In this document: positions 8,897 through 20,152 of the stretch, piece by piece
Position numbering within the stretch: the first letter of the stretch is position 1
Layout: every line of letters begins with the position of its first letter
Assembly: GCF_035984415.1 (NCBI RefSeq)
Contig: NZ_CP130720.1
Coordinates: 6,820,001 to 6,884,000, forward strand
Origin: Streptomyces sp. NBC_01296
GTDB lineage: Bacteria > Actinomycetota > Actinomycetes > Streptomycetales > Streptomycetaceae
Length of the DNA stretch: 64,000 bases
Reading direction: 5' to 3'
Program-made: the position numbers and the translations under genes
Notes under the pieces: model-generated
What the model was told of the DNA's origin: nothing
The model's database searches: none
The model's input: the letters and a program-made list of their open reading frames with translations, nothing else

Positions 8897-10681
8897 GTGG
8901 CAGCACCGAAGAAGGGCCGGCGGCCCACGGGGGCTCAGGGGAGGCCGGGGCGCGCCCTGGCCATCATCCTGATCGCGATGGTGGCGCTCACCGCGGGGAT
9001 GTTCCTCACGAAGCAGACGACCCCCCGGCTCGGCATCGACCTCGCGGGCGGTACGAGCATCACGCTCAAGGCCAAGAGCGAGCCCGGCAAGCCGGACGCG
9101 ATCAACGAGACCAACATGACCACGGCGGTCGGCATCATCGAGCGCCGCGTCAACGGTCTGGGCGTCTCGGAGGCCGAGGTCCAGACGCAGGGCCGCGACC
9201 ACATCATCGTGAACATCCCCAAGGGGACGAACGAGAAGCAGGCTCGCGAGCAGGTCGGTACCACCGCCCAGCTGTACTTCCGCCCGGTCCTGGCCTTCGC
9301 GGACGGCGCCCCGGCAGCCCCCGAGGGCACGCCGAGCCCCTCCGCGAGCAGCTCCGGCGCCCCGAAGGCCGAGGGCAGCGGCAAGCCCGGCGCCCCGGCC
9401 AGCCCGTCGTCCAGCGCCACTTCCCAGGGCCGTGTGCTCAGCGAGGCCCTCAAGGCCCCGGCCGCCACCGCCACTCCCTCGCCCTCGGCGAGCGAGTCGA
9501 AGAAGGCAGACGACAACAAGGCTCCGGCCCCGACCCCGGCCCCGTCGGGCGTCGAGGCGGCCGCCGCCGACCTGCAGGCGAAGTTCGCCGCGCTGGACTG
9601 CACCAACGAGGCGCAGCGCGCCGCCGCGGGCAAGGGCGCCAAGCCCGAGGACGCGACGCTGGCCTGTGGCAAGCGCGGCAACACCTGGGGCAAGTGGATC
9701 CTCGGCCCGGCCGGTGTCGCCGGTACGGACGTCAAGGACGCCAAGGGTGTCATCGACTCGCAGCGTGGCCAGTGGATCGTCACGATGCAGTTCACCGACA
9801 AGGGCGCCGACAAGTTCGCCAAGATCACCGGTGAGCTCGCCACCAAGCAGATGCCGCAGAACCAGTTCGCGATCGTGCTCGACGGCGAGGTCGTCTCCGA
9901 CCCGTCCGTGAGCCAGGCGCTGACCGGCGGCAACGCCGAGATCTCCGGCGGCTTCACCCAGCAGTCCGCGCAGGACCTGGGCAACATGCTCTCGTACGGC
10001 GCCCTGCCGCTCTCCTTCAGCGAGGACAGCGTCACCACCGTCACCGCCGCGCTCGGCGGCGAGCAGCTGAAGGCCGGCCTGATCGCCGGCGCCATCGGCC
10101 TCATCCTCGTGGTGATCTACCTGCTCGTGTACTACCGGGGCCTGGCCTTCATCGCCATCGTCAGCCTCCTGGTGTCCGCGATCCTCACGTACTCGATCAT
10201 GGCGCTGCTCGGAAAGGGCATCGGCTTCGCGCTGAACCTGCCCGCCGTCTGCGGTGCGATCGTCGCGATCGGCATCACGGCGGACTCGTTCATCGTGTAC
10301 TTCGAGCGCATCCGTGACGAGATCCGTGACGGCCGTACCCTGCGTCCCGCCGTGGAGCGGGCCTGGCCGCGCGCCCGGCGCACCATCCTGGTCTCCGACT
10401 TCGTGTCGTTCCTGGCCGCCGCGGTGCTGTTCATCGTCACCGTCGGCAAGGTGCAGGGCTTCGCCTTCACGCTGGGTCTGACCACCGTGCTCGACGTGGT
10501 CGTGGTGTTCCTCTTCACCAAGCCGGTCATGACGCTGATGGCCCGTACGAAGTTCTTCTCCAGCGGTCACCCCTGGTCCGGACTCGACCCGAAGCGGCTC
10601 GGCGCCAAGCCGCCGCTGCGCCGGTCCCGCCGTACCGGCTCCGGTTCCGTCACCGCTCCCGTCGACGCAAAGGAGGCGTGA
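8897..10681 (+). CDS. secD: Protein translocase subunit SecD
   Basis: RND-family membrane protein that uses the proton-motive force to help pull secreted proteins through SecYEG. The 594 residues have TM1 near 20-37, the D1 motif RLGIDLAGGTSITL, the periplasmic ferredoxin-like domain and five C-terminal TMs. The conserved Asp in TM4 lies in AIGITADSFIVYFERIRDE. Between about residues 136 and 217 there is a long Ala/Pro/Ser-rich insertion absent from the E. coli protein. GTG 8897 is preceded by GGGAGA. secF starts 3 nt after the stop. Confidence 0.95.
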   Translation: MAAPKKGRRPTGAQGRPGRALAIILIAMVALTAGMFLTKQTTPRLGIDLAGGTSITLKAKSEPGKPDAINETNMTTAVGIIERRVNGLGVSEAEVQTQGRDHIIVNIPKGTNEKQAREQVGTTAQLYFRPVLAFADGAPAAPEGTPSPSASSSGAPKAEGSGKPGAPASPSSSATSQGRVLSEALKAPAATATPSPSASESKKADDNKAPAPTPAPSGVEAAAADLQAKFAALDCTNEAQRAAAGKGAKPEDATLACGKRGNTWGKWILGPAGVAGTDVKDAKGVIDSQRGQWIVTMQFTDKGADKFAKITGELATKQMPQNQFAIVLDGEVVSDPSVSQALTGGNAEISGGFTQQSAQDLGNMLSYGALPLSFSEDSVTTVTAALGGEQLKAGLIAGAIGLILVVIYLLVYYRGLAFIAIVSLLVSAILTYSIMALLGKGIGFALNLPAVCGAIVAIGITADSFIVYFERIRDEIRDGRTLRPAVERAWPRARRTILVSDFVSFLAAAVLFIVTVGKVQGFAFTLGLTTVLDVVVVFLFTKPVMTLMARTKFFSSGHPWSGLDPKRLGAKPPLRRSRRTGSGSVTAPVDAKEA

Positions 10682-10684
10682 GAG

Positions 10685-11743
10685 ATGTCGAAGCTGGGAG
10701 ATCTCGGCGCCAGGCTGTACCGCGGTGAGGTCGGCTACGACTTCGTCGGCAAGCGCTTCATCTGGTACGGCGTTTCCATCCTGATCACCATCACGGCGAT
10801 CGTGGCCCTGGCCGTTCAGGGCCTCAACATGGGCATCGAGTTCAAGGGCGGTGCCGTCTTCACCACCCCGAAGACGGCCGTCTCCGTCGCCAGGGCGACC
10901 GAGGAAGCGCAGAAGGCCTCGGGCCACGACGCGATCGTCCAGGAGCTCGGCACGGGCGGCCTGCGCATCCAGATCTCGGGTCTGGACACGAACGACGCGG
11001 CGGGCGTCAAGAAGCAGCTCGCCACCGACCTCAAGGTCACCGAGGCCGACATCAACGCGGACCTGGTCGGCCCCAGCTGGGGCGACCAGATCGCGAACAA
11101 GGCCTGGACCGGCCTCGCCGTCTTCATGGTCCTCGTGGTGATCTACCTCGCCATCGCCTTCGAGTGGCGGATGGCGGTCGCCGCACTGATCGCCCTGATC
11201 CACGACCTCACCATCACCGTCGGCGTGTACGCGCTGGTCGGCTTCGAGGTCACGCCGGGCACCGTGATCGGTCTGCTGACGATCCTCGGTTACTCCCTCT
11301 ACGACACCGTCGTCGTCTTCGACGGTCTGAAGGAGGGCTCGAAGGACATCACCAAGCAGACCCGCTACACGTTCAGCGAGGTCGCCAACCGCAGCATCAA
11401 CGGCACCCTCGTCCGCTCGATCAACACCACGGTCGTCGCGCTGCTCCCCGTCGGGGCGCTGCTCTTCATCGGCGGCGGCTTCCTGGGCGCCGGCATGCTG
11501 AACGACATCTCGCTGTCGCTGTTCGTCGGCCTCGCGGCCGGTGCGTACTCCTCGATCTTCATCGCGACCCCGCTGGTCGTGGACCTCAAGGAGCGCGAGC
11601 CGGCGATGAAGGCCCTGAAGAAGCGGGTGCTCGCCAAGCGGGCGGCCGCGGCGGCGAAGGGCGAGTCCGTGGACGACGAGGGCAACGAGGCGGGCGACGC
11701 TCCGCAGGTCGTGGCCCAGGGCCGGTCGGGACGGCGCCGGTGA
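10685..11743 (+). CDS. secF: Protein translocase subunit SecF
   Basis: Partner of SecD in the SecDF complex. The 352 residues show TM1 near 25-42, the MGIEFKGGAVF motif, and five C-terminal TMs including TVIGLLTILGYSLYDTVVVFDGLKEG with the conserved Asp. A basic cytoplasmic tail follows (KKRVLAKRAAAAAKG). AAGGAGG just before the secD stop serves as ribosome binding site for ATG 10685. The stop overlaps the apt GTG start by 4 nt. Confidence 0.95.
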   Translation: MSKLGDLGARLYRGEVGYDFVGKRFIWYGVSILITITAIVALAVQGLNMGIEFKGGAVFTTPKTAVSVARATEEAQKASGHDAIVQELGTGGLRIQISGLDTNDAAGVKKQLATDLKVTEADINADLVGPSWGDQIANKAWTGLAVFMVLVVIYLAIAFEWRMAVAALIALIHDLTITVGVYALVGFEVTPGTVIGLLTILGYSLYDTVVVFDGLKEGSKDITKQTRYTFSEVANRSINGTLVRSINTTVVALLPVGALLFIGGGFLGAGMLNDISLSLFVGLAAGAYSSIFIATPLVVDLKEREPAMKALKKRVLAKRAAAAAKGESVDDEGNEAGDAPQVVAQGRSGRRR

Positions 11744-12291
11744 GCGTGCTGTCCCCCGAGGCCCGCGAGCTGCTGCTCAGCCGGATCAAGGACGTCCCGG
11801 ACTACCCGAAGCCGGGCGTGATGTTCAAGGACATCACCCCGCTGCTGGCGGACCCGAAGGCCTTCGCGGCCCTGACGGACGCGCTGGTGGAGCTGGCCGG
11901 GCAGTACGGCGCGACGAAGATCGTCGGGCTGGAGGCGCGCGGGTTCATCCTCGCGGCGCCGGTGGCGGTCCAGGCGGGCATCGGCTTCGTGCCGGTGCGC
12001 AAGGCCGGGAAGCTGCCGGGCGCCACGCTCGCGCAGTCGTACGAGCTGGAGTACGGCACGGCGGAGATCGAGGTCCACGCGGAGGACCTGGCGGCCGGTG
12101 ACCGGGTCATGGTCATCGACGACGTCCTGGCCACCGGCGGTACCGCCGACGCCTCGCTGGCGCTGATCCGGCGGGCCGGGGCCGAGGTCGCGGGTGTGGC
12201 GGTCCTGATGGAGCTGTCGTTCCTGCCGGGCCGGGCCAAGCTGGGCACTGCTCTGGGCGGGGCCCCGCTGGACGCGCTGATCGTCGTCTGA
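11740..12291 (+). CDS. apt: Adenine phosphoribosyltransferase
   Basis: Purine salvage enzyme converting adenine and PRPP to AMP. The 183 residues contain the family signatures PDYPKPGVMFKDITPLL, GLEARGFILAAPVA, and the PRPP-binding loop VMVIDDVLATGGTADA. I chose GTG 11740 in the GTGA overlap with secF; GTG 11746 is an alternative two codons later. Position between secDF and rel is the conserved actinobacterial order and fits nucleotide salvage next to stringent control. Confidence 0.94.
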   Translation: MSVLSPEARELLLSRIKDVPDYPKPGVMFKDITPLLADPKAFAALTDALVELAGQYGATKIVGLEARGFILAAPVAVQAGIGFVPVRKAGKLPGATLAQSYELEYGTAEIEVHAEDLAAGDRVMVIDDVLATGGTADASLALIRRAGAEVAGVAVLMELSFLPGRAKLGTALGGAPLDALIVV

Positions 12292-12308
12292 CGACGCTGC
12301 TGCCCACG

Positions 12309-12348
12309 AAGCGGCGGCTGTCCGGGATCCCCCGGGTGGCCGCCGCTT
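12309..12348 (+). terminator. Hairpin after apt
   Basis: AAGCGGCGGC (12309-12318) pairs with GCCGCCGCTT (12339-12348), with an inner CCGGG/CCCGG stem across a small bulge. It is followed by CTGCG rather than a T-run. It lies 17 nt after apt and probably ends the secDF-apt transcript before rel. Confidence 0.65.
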
Positions 12349-12534
12349 CTGCGTATGCGGCGGCCGCTGCGCGGGGCCGTCCCCCACCCGCCCTGCGCCC
12401 ATGGCGGACCTGCGCGGGATGGAGGCTCGGCGAACGGGGGGCCGGAACCATCGCTACCATGGGTTATCCGGACCGGACACGGGCACCGGATCCTCCCCCA
12501 AACTTCGTCCGGGGGGACCCCCAGAGGAGCGCTC

Positions 12535-14958
<2,424 letters not shown>

Positions 14959-14984
14959 CCGAGCGCCTGAGCGCGCGCAGCGCA

Positions 14985-15030
14985 CGTACGAGGGCCCCGG
15001 TACGACATTCCGTACCGGGGCCCTCGTACG
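14985..15030. terminator. Bidirectional terminator between rel and the DUF349 gene
   Basis: A perfect 20-bp inverted repeat (14985-15004 with 15011-15030) with a 6-nt ACATTC loop lies between two convergent genes, 26 nt after rel and 16 nt from the opposing stop codon. There is no T-tract on either side, but its symmetry and position fit a shared terminator. Confidence 0.8.
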
Positions 15031-15046
15031 CGGACAGGCGCCCTGA

Positions 15047-16276
15047 CTAGCCGCCGAACTCCTCCAGGCCCTTCAGGGCCTGGTCCAGCAGGGCCTGGCG
15101 GCCCTCCAGCTCGCGCGAGAGCTTGTCGGCCTTCGCGTTGTTGCCCGCCGCACGGGCCGCGTCGATCTGCTCACGCAGCTTGTCGACCGCTGCCTGCAGC
15201 TGACCCGTCAGACCGGCCGCACGGGCCCGCGCCTCCGGGTTCGTACGACGCCACTCGCCCTCCTCGGCCTCCTGGACGGCCCGCTCCACCGCGTGCATCC
15301 GGCCCTCGACCTTCGGACGGGCGTCGCGCGGCACGTGGCCGATGCCCTCCCAGCGCTCGTTGAGGGAGCGGAACGCGGCCCGGGCCGCCTTCAGGTCCGT
15401 TACGGGTACGAGCTTCTCGGCCTCGTCGGCCAGCTCCTCCTTCAGCTTCAGGTTCTCCACCTGCTCGGCGTCGCGCTCCGCGAACACCTCGCCCCGCGCC
15501 GCGAAGAACACGTCCTGCGCACCGCGGAAGCGGTTCCACAGGTCGTCCTCGGACTCGCGCTGCGCCCGGCCCGCCGCCTTCCAGTCCGCCATCAGCTCGC
15601 GGTAGCGGGCGGCCGTCGGACCCCAGTCGGTCGACTTCGACAGCGACTCGGCCTCCGCGACCAGCTTCTCCTTGACCTTGCGGGCGTCCTCGCGCTGCGC
15701 GTCGAGCGAGGCGAAGTGCGCCTTGCGGCGCTTGGAGAAGGCGGAACGGGCGTGCGAGAAGCGGTGCCACAGCTCGTCGTCCGACTTGCGGTCGAGGCGC
15801 GGCAGACCCTTCCAGGTGTCCACCAGGGCCCGCAGCCGCTCGCCCGCACTGCGCCACTGGTCGCTCTGCGCCAGCTGCTCGGCCTCGGCCACCAGCGCGT
15901 CCTTGGCCGCACGGGCCTCGTCCGTCTGCTTGGCCTTCTGGACCTTGCGCTCCTCGCGCCGCGAGTCCACGGTCGCGACCAGCTTGTCCAGCCGGACGCG
16001 CAGGGCGTCGAGGTCGCCCACGGCGTGGTGCTCCTCCACCTGCGTGCGCAGGTGGTCGATGGCCGTCTGCGCGTCCTTGGCGGACAGATCGGTGGTCCGC
16101 ACCCGCCGTTCGAGGAGGCCGATCTCGACCACCAGGCCCTCGTACTTGCGCTCGAAGTAGGCCAGGGCCTCCTCAGGGGTGCCCGCCTGCCAAGAGCCGA
16201 CGACCTTCTCGCCCTCGGCAGTACGCACGTACACGGTGCCCGTCTCGTCGACGCGGCCCCACGGGTCGCTGCTCAC
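15047..16276 (-). CDS. DUF349 domain-containing protein
   Basis: Protein of 409 residues made almost entirely of repeated DUF349 modules, each about 70 residues with Trp/Arg-rich helical signatures such as WRSAGERLRALVDTWKGL, WHRFSHARSAFSKRR, WNRFRGAQDVFFAARGE and WEGIGHVPRDARPKVEGR. It starts with SSDPWGRVDETGTVYVR. The fold should be helical coiled coil. Its function is unknown to me. Start: GTG at 16276 has GGAGGAGG a few nt upstream, whereas the open frame extends to 16402 without similarity. It is transcribed towards rel. Confidence 0.85.
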   Translation of the reverse strand: MSSDPWGRVDETGTVYVRTAEGEKVVGSWQAGTPEEALAYFERKYEGLVVEIGLLERRVRTTDLSAKDAQTAIDHLRTQVEEHHAVGDLDALRVRLDKLVATVDSRREERKVQKAKQTDEARAAKDALVAEAEQLAQSDQWRSAGERLRALVDTWKGLPRLDRKSDDELWHRFSHARSAFSKRRKAHFASLDAQREDARKVKEKLVAEAESLSKSTDWGPTAARYRELMADWKAAGRAQRESEDDLWNRFRGAQDVFFAARGEVFAERDAEQVENLKLKEELADEAEKLVPVTDLKAARAAFRSLNERWEGIGHVPRDARPKVEGRMHAVERAVQEAEEGEWRRTNPEARARAAGLTGQLQAAVDKLREQIDAARAAGNNAKADKLSRELEGRQALLDQALKGLEEFGG

Positions 16277-16466
16277 AGCGCCTCCTCCACCTGATGCCTG
16301 CGAGGGGTTCACCCCCTGGGCATCGTCCACAGTTTCCTGGGGCGGGCAGCGCCCGCCCTGCACAACGCCAACATAGGCGACCGCCGGGCCGGCTGTCCGC
16401 ATCCCGCACGACGGAATATCGCCCCAGGGGGCGGACAGCGGACGGTCCCGGGACTGCCGGAGCCCG

Positions 16467-17249
16467 TCAGTTCCGGGTGACGGCGCCCTTCTCGATGGTC
16501 ACCGGGGTCTTGGGGGCCCCGTCCTGGCCGCCGTCGGCGGTACCGGCCTTGGCCACCGCCTCGAGCGCCTTCAGGCCCGCCGCGTCGATCTTGCCGAACG
16601 GCGTGTACGAAGGCGCCAGCGGGCTGTCCTTGTAGACCAGGAAGAACTGGCTGCCGCCGCTGTGCGGCTGGCCGGTATTGGCCATCGCCACCGTGCCCGC
16701 CGGGTAGATCACCTGGCCCTGCTCGTTCGGCTTGCCCAGCGAGTCGAGGTTCTCGTCCGCGATGGTGTAGCCGGGGCCGCCCATGCCCGTGCCCTCCGGG
16801 TCGCCGCACTGGAGTACGAAGATCCCGGACGTGGTGAGGCGGTGGCACTTGGTGTTGTCGAAGAAGCCCTTGTCCGCGAGCGACTTGAACGAGTTGACGG
16901 TCTCCGGCGTCTTCGCCGCGTCCATCTCGAACTTGACCTCGCCCGCGCTGGTCTTCAGGTCGAACGCGTACTTCGCGTTCTTGTCGATCGCCATCGCCGG
17001 CGAGGGCGACTGCTTCGGCGAGGGCGAGGCCGACGGGTTCGCCGCCGGATCCGCCGCCTGGTCCTTCTTGTCCCTGTCGAAGACGCCGCCCACCACGAGG
17101 CCGACCAGCGTCGCGACCACCACGGCCACCGCCGCGCCGATCACGGCCGCACGCTGGCGCGACTTCCGCCGGGCCTCGGCCCGGCGCTTCTGCTGGCGCT
17201 CGTACTTCTCCCTGGCGAGCTGTCGCCGCCGCTGATCGCTCGTGACCAC
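16467..17249 (-). CDS. Membrane-anchored cyclophilin-type peptidyl-prolyl isomerase
   Basis: Predicted extracytoplasmic peptidyl-prolyl cis-trans isomerase. The 260 residues begin with a very basic cytoplasmic stretch (QRRRQLAREKYERQQKRR), then one transmembrane helix (AAVIGAAVAVVVATLVGLVV). A Pro/Ser/Lys linker and a cyclophilin domain with FFDNTKCHRLTTSG, GGSQFFLVYKDSPL and YTPFGKI follow. GTG 17249 has AAGGAGA upstream. It is divergent from the MBL hydrolase gene and may assist folding of exported proteins, though no partner gene is adjacent. Confidence 0.9.
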   Translation of the reverse strand: MVTSDQRRRQLAREKYERQQKRRAEARRKSRQRAAVIGAAVAVVVATLVGLVVGGVFDRDKKDQAADPAANPSASPSPKQSPSPAMAIDKNAKYAFDLKTSAGEVKFEMDAAKTPETVNSFKSLADKGFFDNTKCHRLTTSGIFVLQCGDPEGTGMGGPGYTIADENLDSLGKPNEQGQVIYPAGTVAMANTGQPHSGGSQFFLVYKDSPLAPSYTPFGKIDAAGLKALEAVAKAGTADGGQDGAPKTPVTIEKGAVTRN

Positions 17250-17412
17250 CGGGTCGTCTCCTTGTACGTGTATGGCACCGCTGTCCGGGCTCGGTTAGGC
17301 CGTACCGTATATGGGTTCGCTGTGTAACGAGCGGCGCCGGTAGGCTCTGAGCAGCAGCATTCCGATCTCGGCCGCTGCTGGAGCTCCCGCCGGACGACGA
17401 TTGAGGACGAAC

Positions 17413-18123
17413 GTGCTGATTGCCGGGTTCCCCGCCGGGGCCTGGGGGACCAACTGTTACGTGGTCGCCCCCGCCGCCGGTGAGGAGTGCGTCATCATCG
17501 ACCCGGGCCACCAGGCCACCCAGGGTGTCGAGGAGACGCTGAAGAAGCATCGGCTCAAGCCCGTCGCGGTCGTCCTCACCCACGGCCACATCGACCACGT
17601 GGCCTCGGTGGTCCCGGTGTGCGGAGCACACGACGTACCGGCCTGGATCCACCCCGAGGACCGCTACATGATGAGCGACCCGGAGAAGGCCCTGGGCCGC
17701 TCCATCGGGATGCCGCTGATGGGCGAGCTCACCGTGGGCGAGCCGGACGACGTCCGCGAGCTGACGGACGGCGCCGGGCTGAAGCTGGCCGGCATGGACT
17801 TCTCGGTGGCGCACGCGCCCGGGCATACCAAGGGGTCGGTGACCTTCCGGATGCCCGAGCTGGCCGACATCCCGCCGGTCTTCTTCTCGGGCGACCTGCT
17901 GTTCGCCGGCTCCATCGGACGCACCGACCTGCCCGGCGGCTCCCACGCCGAGATGCTCGAGTCGCTGGCCCGCGTGTGCCTGCCGCTCGACGACTCGACC
18001 GTGGTGCTGTCCGGTCACGGTCCCCAGACCACCATCGGCCGCGAGCGCGCGACGAACCCGTACCTGAGGGAAGTCGCCGCCGGGCTCGGAGACGGCACCG
18101 CCGCTCCACGACGAGGAATGTGA
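17413..18123 (+). CDS. MBL-fold metallohydrolase (glyoxalase II-like)
   Basis: Protein of 236 residues with the metallo-beta-lactamase metal-binding motif THGHIDHVAS, later ligands in HAPGHTKGSV and FFSGDLLFAGSIGRTDL, and a final His in LSGHGPQTTIG. This is the pattern of hydroxyacylglutathione hydrolase-like enzymes; the true substrate cannot be read from the sequence. GTG 17413 follows GAGGA by 5 nt. A TTG at 17401 is in frame but lacks a ribosome binding site. A TAGGCT at about 17341 may be its -10. hisS follows after 10 nt, a common pairing in actinobacteria. Confidence 0.88.
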   Translation: MLIAGFPAGAWGTNCYVVAPAAGEECVIIDPGHQATQGVEETLKKHRLKPVAVVLTHGHIDHVASVVPVCGAHDVPAWIHPEDRYMMSDPEKALGRSIGMPLMGELTVGEPDDVRELTDGAGLKLAGMDFSVAHAPGHTKGSVTFRMPELADIPPVFFSGDLLFAGSIGRTDLPGGSHAEMLESLARVCLPLDDSTVVLSGHGPQTTIGRERATNPYLREVAAGLGDGTAAPRRGM

Positions 18124-18133
18124 CGAGAGTTTC

Positions 18134-19393
18134 GTGAGCACCTTCAAGGCCCCCAAGGGCACGTACGACCTGATCCCGCCGTACTCGGCGAAGTACCTGG
18201 CCGTCCGCGACGCCATCTCAGGCCCCCTGCGGCTGTCCGGCTACGGGTACGTCGAGACGCCGGGCTTCGAGGACGTCGACCTGTTCGCGCGCGGCGTCGG
18301 CGAGTCCACCGACATCGTGACCAAGGAGATGTACACCCTCACGACGAAGGGCGGGGCCAACCTCGCGCTGCGTCCCGAGGGCACCGCGTCCGTGCTGCGC
18401 GCGGCCCTGGAGGCGAACCTGCACAAGGCCGGCGGCCTGCCGGTCAAGCTCTGGTACTCGGGCTCGTACTACCGCTACGAGCGCCCGCAGAAGGGCCGCT
18501 ACCGCCACTTCTCGCAGGTGGGCGCCGAGGCGATCGGCGCCGAGGACCCGGCGCTGGACGCCGAGCTGATCATCCTGGCCGACCAGGCGTACCGCACGCT
18601 CGGCCTGCGCAACTTTCGGATCCTGCTGAACTCGCTGGGCGACAAGGAGTGCCGCCCGGTGTACCGCGAGGCGCTCCAGGGCTTCCTGCGCGGGCTGGAC
18701 CTGGACGAGGAGACCGTCCGCCGGGCAGAGATCAACCCGCTGCGCGTCCTCGACGACAAGCGGGCCGAGGTGCAGAAGCAGCTGGTCGGCGCGCCGATGC
18801 TGCGGGACTACCTGTGCGACGCGTGCAAGACGTACCACGAGGAGGTGCGGGCGCTGATCACGGCGGCCGGGGTCGCCTTCGAGGACGACGAGAAGCTGGT
18901 GCGCGGACTCGACTACTACACGCGGACCACGTTCGAGTTCGTCCACGACGGTCTGGGCTCGCAGTCCGCGGTCGGCGGCGGCGGCCGCTACGACGGACTG
19001 TCCGAGATGATCGGCGGCCCTGCCCTGCCGTCGGTGGGCTGGGCGCTGGGCGTGGACCGTACGGTGCTGGCGCTCGAAGCGGAGGGCGTCGAACTGGACA
19101 TCCCGCCGACGACGTCGGTGTTCGCGGTGGCGCTGGGCGAGGCGAAGCCGGTGCTGTTCGGGCTGGTCACGGAGCTCCGCAAGGCCGGTGTCGCGGCGGA
19201 CATCTCGTACGGGGGCAAGGGCCTCAAGGGTGCGATGAAGGACGCCAACCGCTCCGGGGCGCGGTTCGCGATCGTCGCCGGTGACCGCGACCTCGCCGAG
19301 GGCGTGGTCCAGCTGAAGGACATGGAGTCCGGGGAGCAGTCCCCGGTCGCCGTGACGGACGTGGTCGGGGTCCTCCGGACCAAGCTGGCCTGA
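18134..19393 (+). CDS. hisS: Histidyl-tRNA synthetase
   Basis: Class II aminoacyl-tRNA synthetase charging tRNA-His. The 419 residues begin with FKAPKGTYDLIPP. Motif 2 reads YRYERPQKGRYRHFSQVGAE, with the upstream LRPEGTASVLRA block. The HisS signature GLDYYTRTTFEF and the motif 3 region GGGGRYDGL are followed by the C-terminal anticodon-binding domain (ADISYGGKGLKGAMKDANRSG). GTG 18134 is 10 nt after the upstream hydrolase. Confidence 0.96.
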   Translation: MSTFKAPKGTYDLIPPYSAKYLAVRDAISGPLRLSGYGYVETPGFEDVDLFARGVGESTDIVTKEMYTLTTKGGANLALRPEGTASVLRAALEANLHKAGGLPVKLWYSGSYYRYERPQKGRYRHFSQVGAEAIGAEDPALDAELIILADQAYRTLGLRNFRILLNSLGDKECRPVYREALQGFLRGLDLDEETVRRAEINPLRVLDDKRAEVQKQLVGAPMLRDYLCDACKTYHEEVRALITAAGVAFEDDEKLVRGLDYYTRTTFEFVHDGLGSQSAVGGGGRYDGLSEMIGGPALPSVGWALGVDRTVLALEAEGVELDIPPTTSVFAVALGEAKPVLFGLVTELRKAGVAADISYGGKGLKGAMKDANRSGARFAIVAGDRDLAEGVVQLKDMESGEQSPVAVTDVVGVLRTKLA

Positions 19394-19480
19394 CGGAAGC
19401 CGCCCCTGGGGGCGGGGCCGGGACCGTTCCGCTGCGCGGAGCCGCTCCCCGCCCCGCCCTTCTCCCGTTCACGGGACCCG

Positions 19481-19503
19481 CGCCTCAAGCGCCGGCGGGG
19501 CTG
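19481..19503. repeat. Intergenic element, copy 1 (hisS/response regulator gap)
   Basis: The 23-nt core CGCCTCAAGCGCCGGCGGGG plus CTG recurs almost exactly at 25293-25315. Both copies lie in short gaps between convergent genes and both follow a GC-rich potential hairpin, here GGGCGGGG at 19410-19417 with CCCCGCCC at 19452-19459. Confidence 0.7.
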
Positions 19504-19512
19504 GAAACACCG

Positions 19513-20139
19513 TCAGAGCAAGTCGTGGCGCATGGCCGTCGTCACGGCAGCCGTGCGGTCCGTGACCTCGAGCTTCGCGAAGATCCGCAGCAAGTGCGTT
19601 TTGATCGTCGACTCCGCCACGAACAGGCGGCGGCCGATCTCCGCGTTCGTCGCACCCTCCGCGACCAGCCGGAGGACCGCGACCTCCCGGTCCGACAGGC
19701 GCGGGCGCTCCGGGCGGGTGCGCAGGCGGTCCACCAGGCGGCCCGCCACCGACGGGGCCAGGACCGTCTCGCCCCGCACCGCCGCGCGGACGGCCTCGGC
19801 CAGTTCCGCGCGCGCCATGTCCTTCAGCAGGTAGCCCGCCGCCCCCGCCTCCACCGCGCGCAGGATGTCCCGGTCGTTCTCGTACGTCGTCAGGACCACC
19901 ACCCGGACCGGCAGCCCGGCCGCGCTGATCCGCGCGATGGACTCGACGCCGTCACCGCCCGGCATGCGCAGGTCCATCAGGATCAGGTCCAGCTCGGGGG
20001 CCAGCTGCGCGGCCAGCGCCTCCGCCTGCGGGCCGTTCGCGGCCTCCGCGACGACCTCCAGGTCCGGCTCCGCGCTGAGCATGCCGCGCAGGCCCTCCCG
20101 TACCACCGGGTGGTCGTCGGCCAGCAGGATGCGGATCAT
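19513..20139 (-). CDS. NarL/FixJ-family response regulator
   Basis: DNA-binding response regulator of 208 residues. The receiver domain has acidic D8-D9, the phospho-acceptor D56 in LILMDLRMP, the conserved Thr in LTTYEND and the Lys in YLLKDM. A LuxR-type helix-turn-helix forms the C-terminus (LSDREVAVLRLVAEGATNAE, then STIKTHLLRIFAKL). It is the last gene of a four-gene minus-strand operon and is presumably phosphorylated by the upstream kinase to control the exporter genes. The stimulus is unknown. Confidence 0.93.
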   Translation of the reverse strand: MIRILLADDHPVVREGLRGMLSAEPDLEVVAEAANGPQAEALAAQLAPELDLILMDLRMPGGDGVESIARISAAGLPVRVVVLTTYENDRDILRAVEAGAAGYLLKDMARAELAEAVRAAVRGETVLAPSVAGRLVDRLRTRPERPRLSDREVAVLRLVAEGATNAEIGRRLFVAESTIKTHLLRIFAKLEVTDRTAAVTTAMRHDLL

Positions 20140-20152
20140 GTCGTACGGCTCC

